A DNA stretch of 6,149 nt from Desulfuromonadales bacterium C00003107 (GCA_001751225.1 MAXT01000265.1:1-6149); one strand, 5' to 3'; counted from the stretch's first letter, positions 1 through 5,481 are shown. Made by a program: numbers and translations. Notes: generated by a model not told the origin, from the letters alone.

Positions 1-123
1 GGTATTGCCGAAGCATTTTACGGCGAGGTACCTGCCAGGATAGCGGAGCAGGTTTGGAGCCGCCTCGATGATCCGCTGGCGAAGGTGGTCAGACGGTTCT
101 ATTTAGCTCTGGCAAAAGGATAA
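1..123 (+). CDS. ADP-ribosylglycohydrolase family protein, C-terminal fragment
   Basis: Reading frame 1 is open from the window edge to a TAA at 121-123, giving 40 residues that begin GIAEAFYGEVP and end RRFYLALAKG. The (S/G)IAEAFYGGVP motif followed by a short helix with an R-L-D-x-x-L-x-x-V-V-x-R-F pattern is the typical C-terminal end of ADP-ribosylglycohydrolase (DraG/ARH-like) proteins. These remove ADP-ribose from proteins or hydrolyse related N- or O-glycosidic bonds using a di-metal site. The catalytic metal ligands lie upstream, outside the window, so activity and substrate cannot be judged. The gene converges on the tupA-like gene; the gap between the stop codons is 122 bp. The family call rests on a short tail only. 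Confidence 0.72.
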   Translation, partial: GIAEAFYGEVPARIAEQVWSRLDDPLAKVVRRFYLALAKG

Positions 124-150
124 AACAATATAGTGCGGGGCAAGAATTAT

Positions 151-163
151 CCTTCTTCGAAGG
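151..163 (+). other. Small hairpin after the glycohydrolase stop
   Basis: CCTTC (151-155) and GAAGG (159-163) form a 5-bp stem with a 3-nt loop, 27 bases after the TAA. No T-run follows on the + strand, so it is not a convincing intrinsic terminator, although it is the only structure close behind this gene apart from the tupA-like terminator at 183-211. Confidence 0.25.
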
Positions 164-182
164 GCAGAATAGATTGTTCGCC

Positions 183-211
183 AAAAAATGGGATGGCCCG
201 AAGGCCATCCC
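183..211 (-). terminator. Rho-independent terminator of the tupA-like gene
   Basis: A perfect 9-bp stem, GGGATGGCC (190-198) and GGCCATCCC (203-211), encloses a 4-nt loop. Read on the - strand the loop is TTCG, an exceptionally stable tetraloop, and the stem is followed by ATTTTTT (complement of 183-189). It lies 35 bp beyond the stop of the 246-1097 gene. On the + strand the hairpin is followed only by TTAATC, so it would work poorly for the convergent glycohydrolase gene. Confidence 0.92.
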
Positions 212-245
212 TTAATCGCAATACGGGGGCTGTTAATTCGAAAGA

Positions 246-1097
246 TTATTCGAACTGGCTGGCATAGACGGCGTCGTTATAGAGGCCTTCGCTATATTGT
301 TGCTTGCCGTAGGAGCGGATGATCTGCTGACCCTCCTCGGAGGCGACAAAATCGATGAATTGGGCAGCGATATCGGCACCGGGGGTGGCGCCAGCGGGCT
401 GGCACAGGGCGTGATAGGTGTTGACGATGAATTTGTCGCCACGAAAAAGTATCTTCAGGTTCTGCAGGTCGGCCCGGCCGGCAACCCAGGTGCTGCTGTC
501 GGTCATGAAGTAGCCCTGTTCGTGGTCAGCCCGCTTGAGAGTAGCCATCATGAAGTCGCCGGTGACCAGATACCAGTCCCCCTGCGGAGTCACATCGGCC
601 ATCTTCCAGAGTGCCAGTTCCTTTTTATGGGTACCGGAATTGTCACCGCGGGAAAAGAACTTGCTTTGGGCTTTTGCGATGCGGGCGTAGGCGTTGGCGG
701 CGCTGCTAGCTTTTGAGAGGCCGGCCGGATCAGCAGCAGGGCCGACAATATAAAACTCGTTGGAACCGAGCAGCGAACGCTTGATGGCCCAGCCTTCTGC
801 CATCGCCGTCTTTTCTGCCGACGGGGCATGCACCATGACCACATCCACGTTCTTGGCCTTGAGCAGAGCCAGAGATTTTCCGGAGCCGGCCTTGACCCAG
901 TGCATGGTAGCCTGGTGCTGATCGGTAAAAACCATCGCTAGTTCTTTTAACAGCCCCAGTTCGCCGGGGCTGCCGGTGGCCAGGGTGAACTGGGTGGAAC
1001 CGTTGCCGTAGGTTGCGGCTACCTTTGGCTGTGCAAGGGCCGGCATGGCCGCTAACAGCAGCATCAGTAATGAACAGAGAGAAACATATTTTTTCAT
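246..1097 (-). CDS. TupA-like tungstate/oxyanion ABC transporter periplasmic substrate-binding protein
   Basis: The 283-residue product has a Sec signal peptide (MKKY, then a Leu/Ala-rich core at about 7-20, probable cleavage after ALA at 20-22), so it should be exported to the periplasm. The mature part matches the type 2 periplasmic binding proteins of the TupA group: AGSGKSLALL (70-79), DVVMVHAPSAEK (85-96), EFYIVGPAADPAGL (114-127) and FFSRGDNSGTHKKE (147-160). TupA delivers tungstate to a TupB permease and TupC ATPase. The usual TTTS oxyanion-binding motif near the N-terminus is here ATGS (40-43, in LATGSPGELGLL), so this is a divergent branch and the ligand (tungstate, molybdate or another oxyanion) is inferred. 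The ATG is well placed behind AGGAGG (complement of 1102-1107). No transporter partner follows, because the gene is closed by a terminator; it is a monocistronic orphan in this window. Confidence 0.85.
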   Translation of the reverse strand: MKKYVSLCSLLMLLLAAMPALAQPKVAATYGNGSTQFTLATGSPGELGLLKELAMVFTDQHQATMHWVKAGSGKSLALLKAKNVDVVMVHAPSAEKTAMAEGWAIKRSLLGSNEFYIVGPAADPAGLSKASSAANAYARIAKAQSKFFSRGDNSGTHKKELALWKMADVTPQGDWYLVTGDFMMATLKRADHEQGYFMTDSSTWVAGRADLQNLKILFRGDKFIVNTYHALCQPAGATPGADIAAQFIDFVASEEGQQIIRSYGKQQYSEGLYNDAVYASQFE

Positions 1098-1101
1098 GAT
1101 A

Positions 1102-1107
1102 ACCTCC
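1102..1107 (-). promoter_or_regulatory. Ribosome binding site of the tupA-like gene
   Basis: The - strand reads CACAGGAGGTTATC directly before ATG, a perfect AGGAGG core 4-5 bp from the start codon. It fixes the start at 1097 and predicts strong translation. Confidence 0.85.
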
Positions 1108-1111
1108 TGTG

Positions 1112-1128
1112 ACCTGGCCTGGCCAGGT
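1112..1128. promoter_or_regulatory. 17-bp palindrome in the tupA-like leader
   Basis: ACCTGGCC and GGCCAGGT flank a single central base, a perfect 8-bp inverted repeat. It sits 5 bp upstream of the AGGAGG core. With a one-base centre it suits a dimeric repressor operator better than an RNA hairpin, though a shorter hairpin is possible. The regulator is unknown. Confidence 0.5.
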
Positions 1129-1192
1129 GCGCAATAAATGTCGGCAGCATCACTGTGCTAATATAAACAGCGATGGACTGAAAAAAACCTGC

Positions 1193-1207
1193 TAGCCACG
1201 ATGGCTA
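1193..1207. repeat. Inverted repeat TAGCCA-CGA-TGGCTA
   Basis: A 6-bp stem with a 3-nt loop lies about 95 bp upstream of the tupA-like ATG. In the leader RNA it would form a short hairpin followed by AGCAGG and then seven T residues (complement of 1181-1190). That is reminiscent of a weak attenuator, but there is a gap of 5 bases before the T-run. Confidence 0.35.
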
Positions 1208-1239
1208 ACTGGGATTGGCGGCGTAGTGTCTGATCGTAT

Positions 1240-1264
1240 CGGTTGTGTATAGTTTTATACAACG
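1240..1264. promoter_or_regulatory. Candidate operator, ModE-like inverted repeat
   Basis: On the - strand the site reads CGTTGTATA, then AAAC, then TATACACAACCG: two arms with TATA cores separated by 4 bp, with imperfect outer CGTTG/CAACCG symmetry. ModE-type oxyanion regulators bind inverted TATA-containing half-sites flanked by CG. The site lies upstream of a tungstate-type binding protein gene, which makes metal control plausible. The match is by eye, and the distance to the ATG (about 145 bp) implies a long leader. Confidence 0.35.
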
Positions 1265-1342
1265 GTGGCCGGTCCGTTGGCAAGCCTGGGTTGGGGCAAC
1301 TGAACCGGTTAATTTGGCAGCCCCGCGGAGGCTTTGGCGCAT

Positions 1343-1370
1343 AAAAAGGCCCCCATCGAATGATGGGGGC
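1343..1370 (-). terminator. Rho-independent terminator of the small basic protein gene
   Basis: GCCCCCATC (1349-1357) and GATGGGGGC (1362-1370) form a perfect 9-bp stem with a 4-nt loop. On the - strand it is followed by CTTTTTAT (complement of 1341-1348). It begins 25 bp beyond the stop codon of the 1395-1589 gene and separates it from the tupA-like gene downstream. Confidence 0.9.
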
Positions 1371-1394
1371 TTAGATATTCTGCATGACGAAAGG

Positions 1395-1589
1395 TCAGTG
1401 CTTCGGACCACGCTTCAGTTGAATAAGATCGGCGCCCAACTCTTCGGCGATCTGCTTCAACTCACTCATACGCATGTGCTTGCCGTATACTTTGAGGTTG
1501 ACATCAGCAACGGCCCCGATGAGGTAACGCGGGTTTTTTGAGCCGTCTACAAACTTCTTACGTTCCCGATAAAAAATCTTCCATGCCAT
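1395..1589 (-). CDS. Small basic protein of unknown function
   Basis: The product has 64 residues, starts MAWKIFYRERKKF and ends LKRGPKH. I do not recognise a named family. It has 14 Lys/Arg against 7 Asp/Glu, no signal peptide, no membrane segment and no cysteine. The pattern suggests a compact fold: a basic aromatic N-terminus (3-13), a strand-like part (21-36, YLIGAVADVNLKVYG) and an amphipathic helix (41-52, MSELKQIAEELG). Four things support it as a real gene: AGAAGGA 5 bp before the ATG, a good extended -10 promoter upstream, a perfect terminator right behind it, and a plausible protein-like composition. It is transcribed alone and diverges from the PAS-GGDEF gene. RNA or DNA binding is possible from the charge but is only a guess. 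Confidence 0.8.
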   Translation of the reverse strand: MAWKIFYRERKKFVDGSKNPRYLIGAVADVNLKVYGKHMRMSELKQIAEELGADLIQLKRGPKH

Positions 1590-1612
1590 GGTGTCCTTCT
1601 ACTGCTTAGGTG

Positions 1613-1648
1613 TACCGCTCTGAATAGCGGTAGATTCAATTACCGCTA
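1613..1648. repeat. Three-copy TACCGCT inverted repeat at the start site of the small gene
   Basis: TACCGCT occurs at 1613-1619 and 1641-1647, and its complement AGCGGTA at 1626-1632. The middle copy can pair with either neighbour: 8 bp with the promoter-side copy (1625-1632 with 1641-1648) or 7 bp with the start-side copy (1613-1619 with 1626-1632). The array begins just downstream of the -10 on the - strand, so it covers +1 to about +35. It could be a repressor operator or a leader RNA with two competing hairpins. Confidence 0.7.
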
Positions 1649-1649
1649 A

Positions 1650-1680
1650 ATTATAACACCAGAAATCAACAGGAAATCAA
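1650..1680 (-). promoter_or_regulatory. Extended -10 promoter of the small basic protein gene
   Basis: On the - strand TGTTATAAT (complement of 1650-1658) is a perfect extended -10 with a consensus TATAAT hexamer. A TTGATT -35-like hexamer (complement of 1675-1680) lies 19 bp upstream, which is long but tolerable with an extended -10. Transcription should start near 1643, giving a leader of about 55 nt. Confidence 0.7.
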
Positions 1681-1681
1681 C
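1662..1681. repeat. Tandem direct repeat GAAATCAAC, two copies 11 bp apart
   Basis: GAAATCAAC occurs at 1662-1670 and 1673-1681, about one helical turn apart. It lies in the -15 to -35 area of the promoter of the small gene. Such phased direct repeats are commonly contacted by activators or repressors on one DNA face. The regulator is unknown. Confidence 0.45.
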
Positions 1682-1712
1682 TGGCGGAGGTTCAGACCGC
1701 GTTTTTCCGTGG

Positions 1713-1722
1713 CATTGCAATG
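1713..1722. promoter_or_regulatory. Palindrome CATTGCAATG over the -35 box
   Basis: This perfect 10-bp palindrome overlaps the candidate -35 (1716-1721) of the PAS-GGDEF promoter, a position where a bound regulator would block RNA polymerase. A 10-bp palindrome can arise by chance, so this is a candidate only. Confidence 0.35.
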
Positions 1723-1744
1723 TGGCGGGATAAAGTCGTATGAT
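1716..1744 (+). promoter_or_regulatory. Sigma-70-type promoter of the PAS-GGDEF gene
   Basis: TTGCAA (1716-1721) and TATGAT (1739-1744) are separated by the ideal 17 bp. Each matches the consensus in at least four positions. Transcription would start near 1751, leaving a leader of about 70 nt before the TTG start. Confidence 0.6.
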
Positions 1745-1810
1745 TAGAAAAAAGGTATTCAGCAGTTTGATTAGTTAGCCGCGCCCTCATGTTCTGGCGC
1801 CTGCATCAGC

Positions 1811-1822
1811 AAGGAGCTCCTT
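1811..1822 (+). promoter_or_regulatory. Shine-Dalgarno inside a perfect 12-bp palindrome
   Basis: AAGGAGCTCCTT is self-complementary and abuts the TTG start at 1823. It contains the AAGGAG ribosome binding core (1811-1816), 6 bp from the start. A hairpin with an AAGG/CCTT stem and AGCT loop would hide part of the site. Together with the TTG codon this suggests weak or regulated translation. The site also decides the start, since no other start in this frame has a ribosome binding site. Confidence 0.6.
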
Positions 1823-2722
1823 TTGCCTCAACCCGATTATTTGCAGCTTCTCGATCATCTCTATGATGGCCTTTATTTCGTCGACCCTCAGCGAAAAATA
1901 ACTTTTTGGAATCGTACGGCGGAGCAAATTACCGGTTTTACCGCCGAAGAAGTGATCGGCAGCCACTGCTACGATAATATCCTTAACCATGTCGATGCTG
2001 AAGGTAACTCCCTTTGTGAAAATGGTTGTCCTTTATCCAAAGCGATGGAAGCCGATACCAACATCGAGTCGGAGGTCTATCTGCGCCATAAAGATGGGCA
2101 CAGGGTGCCCGTGGCCGTGCGTATTCGTCCTTTACCCGGGGCCGATGGCCAGGTCATGGGTGGGATTGAACTGTTTCAGGACCTCAGCGAAAAGACCGGT
2201 GTTCTTCTGCAGTTGGAGGAATTACGGCAATTGGCTTTGGTTGATGGTCTGACCGGATTGGCCAATCGCAATTATTTTGAGCGGGAGATCGAGGCCCATC
2301 TGCAGGAGCAGGCTCGTTACGGCTGGCCTTTTGGCTTGTTGTTTGTTGATATCGATAATTTTAAGCAGATCAATGACACTTATGGCCATGAGGTCGGTGA
2401 CCGAGTGTTGCAGATGGTGGCCAGAAACCTCAAACATATCTGCCGGCCCTTTGATGTGTTTGGTCGCTGGGGTGGTGAAGAATTTATCGGACTGGTGCGC
2501 AATATTCAAGGCCCGGAGATGAAGTCTATTGCAGAGCGGCTACGCATGTTGATTGAAAACTCTCAGCTGCAACATGGGGATGGTTTCGTGGGCGTTACGG
2601 TTTCCGTTGGCGCGACCCTGGCGCGAGTCGGAGATACTTTGTCTTGTCTGGTCAGACGGGCCGATGAGCTTATGTACCGAAGTAAAAACAAGGGGAAGAA
2701 CTGTCTGACTACAGATTTTTAA
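1823..2722 (+). CDS. PAS-GGDEF diguanylate cyclase
   Basis: The 299-residue product makes cyclic-di-GMP from two GTP. A PAS domain (about 5-122) carries the features of the family: FWNRTAEQITGF (28-39), an HC at 48-49, C65 and C69 before PL, and HKDGHRVPVAVR (89-100). A short linker helix leads to the GGDEF domain (about 137-297). Key residues are present: DGLTGLANR (141-149), VDIDNFKQIND (175-185, with metal ligand D176 and guanine-binding N184), GGEEF (217-221) and an RxxD inhibitory site (R208-D211) at the canonical spacing. It should therefore be active and feedback-inhibited. There is no signal peptide or membrane helix, so it is a cytosolic sensor. The start is TTG behind AAGGAG. It diverges from the small basic gene and converges on the larger cyclase. 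Confidence 0.93.
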   Translation: MPQPDYLQLLDHLYDGLYFVDPQRKITFWNRTAEQITGFTAEEVIGSHCYDNILNHVDAEGNSLCENGCPLSKAMEADTNIESEVYLRHKDGHRVPVAVRIRPLPGADGQVMGGIELFQDLSEKTGVLLQLEELRQLALVDGLTGLANRNYFEREIEAHLQEQARYGWPFGLLFVDIDNFKQINDTYGHEVGDRVLQMVARNLKHICRPFDVFGRWGGEEFIGLVRNIQGPEMKSIAERLRMLIENSQLQHGDGFVGVTVSVGATLARVGDTLSCLVRRADELMYRSKNKGKNCLTTDF

Positions 2723-2745
2723 AAGTTTTCCCAGCCAAACTGTCA

Positions 2746-2787
2746 TTACAAAAGCCCCGCCGAAATTAACCGGCGGGGCTTTTGTAA
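2746..2787. terminator. Bidirectional rho-independent terminator between the two cyclase genes
   Basis: A perfect 17-bp stem (2746-2762 with 2771-2787, core GCCCCGCCG/CGGCGGGGC) has an 8-nt loop. AAAA flanks the GC core on one side and TTTT on the other, so both strands give a GC stem followed by CTTTTGTAA. It lies 23 bp after the PAS-GGDEF stop and 25 bp after the stop of the convergent GAF-PAS-GGDEF gene, and should stop transcription from both sides. Confidence 0.92.
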
Positions 2788-2812
2788 TCTGGTGCTCTGG
2801 CAAAACAGCGGG

Positions 2813-5149
2813 TCAGCAGAGAATTACGCAGTTGCGGCCCTTCTCTTTGGCCCGATACATAGCCTGATCGGCGCGTTTTATCAGTGCTTCAATGGAATCA
2901 TCTCTATGATCAAGCAGGGCGACCCCGATACTGATGGTAATAGAAAGAGTCTTGCTGATCTGCGGTAGAGGCATGGACTCAATGGCCGTCCGCAATCGTT
3001 CTGCGGTAAGCAATGCGTCTTGCTGGCTGGTTTGTACCAGCAGCGCGGCGAATTCTTCGCCGCCGAAGCGGGCAAAGAGGTCGGTTTCTCGCAGAACCTT
3101 CTGGGCTTTTTCCGTCAGGTCCTTCAGCACCTCATCGCCGGCATCGTGGCCATAAGTGTCGTTAACCTGCTTAAAATGGTCGATGTCGAGCAGCAGCAGG
3201 CAGAGGGGGGCTCCGTAACGGATACTACGGGCCAGTTCTTCCTTGCCGCGGTTCATGAAATAACGGCGGTTTTTGGCACCGGTCAGGGAGTCGGTTATGG
3301 CCAGATTGCGCAACTTGTTTTCCATGCGTTTGCGCTCAGAGATATCGCGGCAGATGCTCAGAATGGCCGGCAGACCATCGTATTCGATGCGCCGGGAGTT
3401 GGTCCAGACCAGCAGTTCGTGGTTGTCTTTGCTAAGATGGTGGGCCTCAAAGGAGGCCTGGCCGTCTCGGTCGATCTTTTTCAGTAATTTTGGCGAGCTG
3501 ACGGCCGTTTGAGTCACTTTAAGCTGTCCCGGTGACATGCGCAGCAGCTCCTCGCGGTTGTAGCCGAGGCGCTCACAAGCTAGCCGGTTGACATCCAGCA
3601 GCCGCCCGGAATAGTCGTGGATGAACACTGCGTCGCCGGCCGAGTCGAAAAACGTCCGGTATTTGCGGACCGATGACTTCAAAGCTTCCTGCAATAGTTT
3701 GCTGTCGGTGATATCCCGGGCGATGGCAAAGATTTCCTGCCGGTCTCTATCGGCGGAAGAATTCCACGAAAACCAGCGATAGCGACCGTCCTTGCAACGT
3801 AGGCGGTTTTCCGAGCCGGAGGTCTGTTGTCCCAGCAGTAAGCGTTCCTCCGTTTCGATGGCGTTGGTACGATCGTCCGGGTGGACCAGATCCAACCACG
3901 GTTTACCTTGCAGCTCCGAAATATCCCAGCCGAGGGTGCGAGTCCAAGAAGGGTTGAGATCCTTGATACAGCCGTCAAAGCCGATCACACACATCAGATC
4001 AAAAGAGGCTTCGAAGATCCGCTGGCGATCGTCCATGGCCAACCTGGCTTCGGTAACGTCTCGAATGCTGGCTGCGACGTGGCCGATATAGCCCTCTTTT
4101 TCATGAACCGGATGGAAAGTCATGGCGCACAGCCGGCGGCCCGTTACGGGAAAGGTGACCCAGCGTTCGTAACGAACGGTTTCTCCATTGAAGGCCCGAA
4201 TTAAATGGGGCTTGATGGAGCGATCAAAGTTTTCTGAGCCCAGCAAATCAGCGATCTTCTTACCTATAATGTCCTGTCGGTCTTTACCAAAGGAACGCAG
4301 ATAACTATCGTTGACCGTACGGTAGATATAATCATGGTCAACCAGAGCCACCAGATCGGGCGTCGAGGAAACGATTCCTTTGTAGTGCTCCAGATCCTTA
4401 TTGGCTTGTTGCAGAGCCTGGGTCCGTTCTTCAACCCTGGCTTCCAGCGCATGGTTTGCTTGGTGCAGGGCAACCTCCGCCCTTTTCCGTTTGATGATGT
4501 TCCACATGCCCTCCATGACCAGCGAGAGTTGCTGCACATCCTCCTCGGTGTAGGCCGAGCCTTTGTTTCCGACACCGGCCAGCAGGACAATCCGACCGTC
4601 ATCGAAAAGCGGCAGGTTCATATGGCACTGCAGGGCCACATGGCCCTTGGGCAGTTCTTTTCGCCGGGGGTTGGTGGGATAGGCGTTGGTGATGATCGGC
4701 CGGCGCCGGCGCACCGCTTCCCCCCACAGGCCGGTTTCCGCCACCTTGTAGGATTCGGGAGGGTTGTCCACCCGGCACTGGTCCATGACGCTTCGGGACC
4801 AGGCGCGCAGAGATAATACCGTTTCGTCTTCGTTGACAAAAAAGATATAGCCGATGCTGCTGCCGGTAGTCTGTATCCCCGCCTCTAAGGCGAAGTTGAG
4901 AATTTTTTCCTCCGGGTCGTAGAGCATCTGGGTCAGATCGCGAAGCGTTTCGAAACGGCGTTGGTTGAGTTCGATTTCCTGCCGCGCCTGTTCCAGTTCG
5001 ACGTCTCTGTCCGGTGGGTTCTGATCAACGTGATGGTCGTCTGAGCCCTGTCCGTCCTGCAATTGCTGCTTAAGGGAGGACAGTTGTTTGTGGGCTGCAG
5101 CCAATTCCGTTACAAGTTGCGACCGAGTCTTTTCAACATCAGTTGCCAT
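2813..5149 (-). CDS. GAF-PAS-PAS-PAS-GGDEF diguanylate cyclase
   Basis: The 778-residue product has an N-terminal coiled coil (about 5-66) and a GAF domain (about 64-218, with GYIFFVNEDE at 100-109 and HVALQCHMNLPLF at 170-182). A second coiled coil follows (222-256), then three PAS domains (about 256-367, 373-485 with the PAS_3-type RYRWFSWN, and 493-605) and a GGDEF domain (613-778). Active-site parts are intact: DSLTGAKNR (620-628), LDIDHFKQVND (654-664), GGEEF (696-700) and the RETD inhibitory site (687-690). It should make cyclic-di-GMP under the control of up to four input domains. No membrane helix is seen, so it is cytosolic. I chose ATG at 5149, behind TAAGGA with a 5-bp spacing, over an in-frame TTG ten codons upstream (5179) that has no ribosome binding site. 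The input ligands are unknown. Confidence 0.92.
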   Translation of the reverse strand: MATDVEKTRSQLVTELAAAHKQLSSLKQQLQDGQGSDDHHVDQNPPDRDVELEQARQEIELNQRRFETLRDLTQMLYDPEEKILNFALEAGIQTTGSSIGYIFFVNEDETVLSLRAWSRSVMDQCRVDNPPESYKVAETGLWGEAVRRRRPIITNAYPTNPRRKELPKGHVALQCHMNLPLFDDGRIVLLAGVGNKGSAYTEEDVQQLSLVMEGMWNIIKRKRAEVALHQANHALEARVEERTQALQQANKDLEHYKGIVSSTPDLVALVDHDYIYRTVNDSYLRSFGKDRQDIIGKKIADLLGSENFDRSIKPHLIRAFNGETVRYERWVTFPVTGRRLCAMTFHPVHEKEGYIGHVAASIRDVTEARLAMDDRQRIFEASFDLMCVIGFDGCIKDLNPSWTRTLGWDISELQGKPWLDLVHPDDRTNAIETEERLLLGQQTSGSENRLRCKDGRYRWFSWNSSADRDRQEIFAIARDITDSKLLQEALKSSVRKYRTFFDSAGDAVFIHDYSGRLLDVNRLACERLGYNREELLRMSPGQLKVTQTAVSSPKLLKKIDRDGQASFEAHHLSKDNHELLVWTNSRRIEYDGLPAILSICRDISERKRMENKLRNLAITDSLTGAKNRRYFMNRGKEELARSIRYGAPLCLLLLDIDHFKQVNDTYGHDAGDEVLKDLTEKAQKVLRETDLFARFGGEEFAALLVQTSQQDALLTAERLRTAIESMPLPQISKTLSITISIGVALLDHRDDSIEALIKRADQAMYRAKEKGRNCVILC

Positions 5150-5154
5150 GGAAG

Positions 5155-5160
5155 TCCTTA
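5155..5160 (-). promoter_or_regulatory. Ribosome binding site fixing the start of the large cyclase
   Basis: TAAGGA on the - strand ends 5 nt before ATG (5147-5149). The alternative TTG at 5177-5179 is preceded by CCCTATCGAG, with no Shine-Dalgarno match, so the ATG is preferred. Confidence 0.75.
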
Positions 5161-5236
5161 TGGTGTGAATTTCTTGCAACTCGATAGGGAAATTCTAAAC
5201 ACGGCTTTAGCAGACATAATGTGCCGATCCGGTTGG

Positions 5237-5282
5237 CGACAATTGTCGATACCTATTGTAACGACAATACGTTGCGGCCCAA
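5237..5282 (-). promoter_or_regulatory. Candidate promoter and operator region of the large cyclase
   Basis: Two symmetric sites lie side by side: the 12-bp palindrome CGACAATTGTCG (5237-5248) and the inverted repeat TATTGT-AACG-ACAATA (5254-5269). Both are built from ACAAT/ATTGT half-sites, and CGACAAT itself recurs 25 bp apart. A weak promoter can be drawn on the - strand, TTGGGC (complement of 5277-5282) then 16 bp then TACAAT (complement of 5255-5260), whose -10 falls in the second repeat. This would place the start near 5248 and leave about 100 nt of leader. Confidence 0.4.
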
Positions 5283-5374
5283 AAAAAATATAACAACGGT
5301 AACATATGACGATTCATAGTGCCATATTTGTTGTTGTCACGGGACCGGGGGCATTATCCCGTGCGAAAATATTC

Positions 5375-5386
5375 CCATTTAAATGG
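5375..5386. repeat. 12-bp palindrome CCATTTAAATGG
   Basis: A perfect self-complementary dodecamer in the long gap, about 225 bp upstream of the large cyclase start. It resembles a dimeric operator in form only, and the binding protein is unknown. Confidence 0.35.
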
Positions 5387-5481
5387 TTTGGCTTGGCTAA
5401 TGTTGCGCCTATTTCGCTGACTGCGTCGTTAGTTGTTCCACATAAAGCCCTGAAAAAATAGCCAGGACTAATTAAGAAGGC

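Larger units (their letters stand above)
1098..1348. other. Intergenic regulatory spacer without a gene
   Basis: This stretch between the terminator of the small gene and the tupA-like ATG carries no credible coding frame. It holds the 17-bp palindrome, a TAGCCA hairpin and the ModE-like site. A possible -10 of the form TATATT lies on the - strand (complement of 1161-1166), preceded by a T-rich stretch instead of a good -35. The tupA-like promoter cannot be fixed with confidence. Confidence 0.5.

Noticed and set aside
297..716. Open frame of 139 codons on the + strand
   Set aside because: It lies wholly antisense to the tupA-like gene, has no ribosome binding site and an unlikely Gly/Val-rich composition created by the opposite strand.
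1745..1822. c-di-GMP (GEMM) riboswitch in the leader of the PAS-GGDEF gene
   Set aside because: The conserved GEMM core sequences and tetraloop-receptor arrangement are not visible here or elsewhere in the window.
3020..3487. Open frame of 155 codons on the + strand
   Set aside because: It is antisense to the PAS3-GGDEF part of the large cyclase, whose reading is certain from domain motifs.
4334..4816. Open frame of 160 codons on the + strand
   Set aside because: It is antisense to the GAF domain and coiled coil of the large cyclase, with no start signal or recognisable motif.
5150..5179. Ten-codon N-terminal extension of the large cyclase from TTG at 5179
   Set aside because: There is no Shine-Dalgarno before the TTG, whereas the ATG at 5149 has TAAGGA at good spacing.
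5209..5250. Sigma-54 promoter before the large cyclase (GGCAC near 5221-5229, complement)
   Set aside because: The spacing between the GG and GC elements is 12 instead of 10 bases and the TTGC part is poor.
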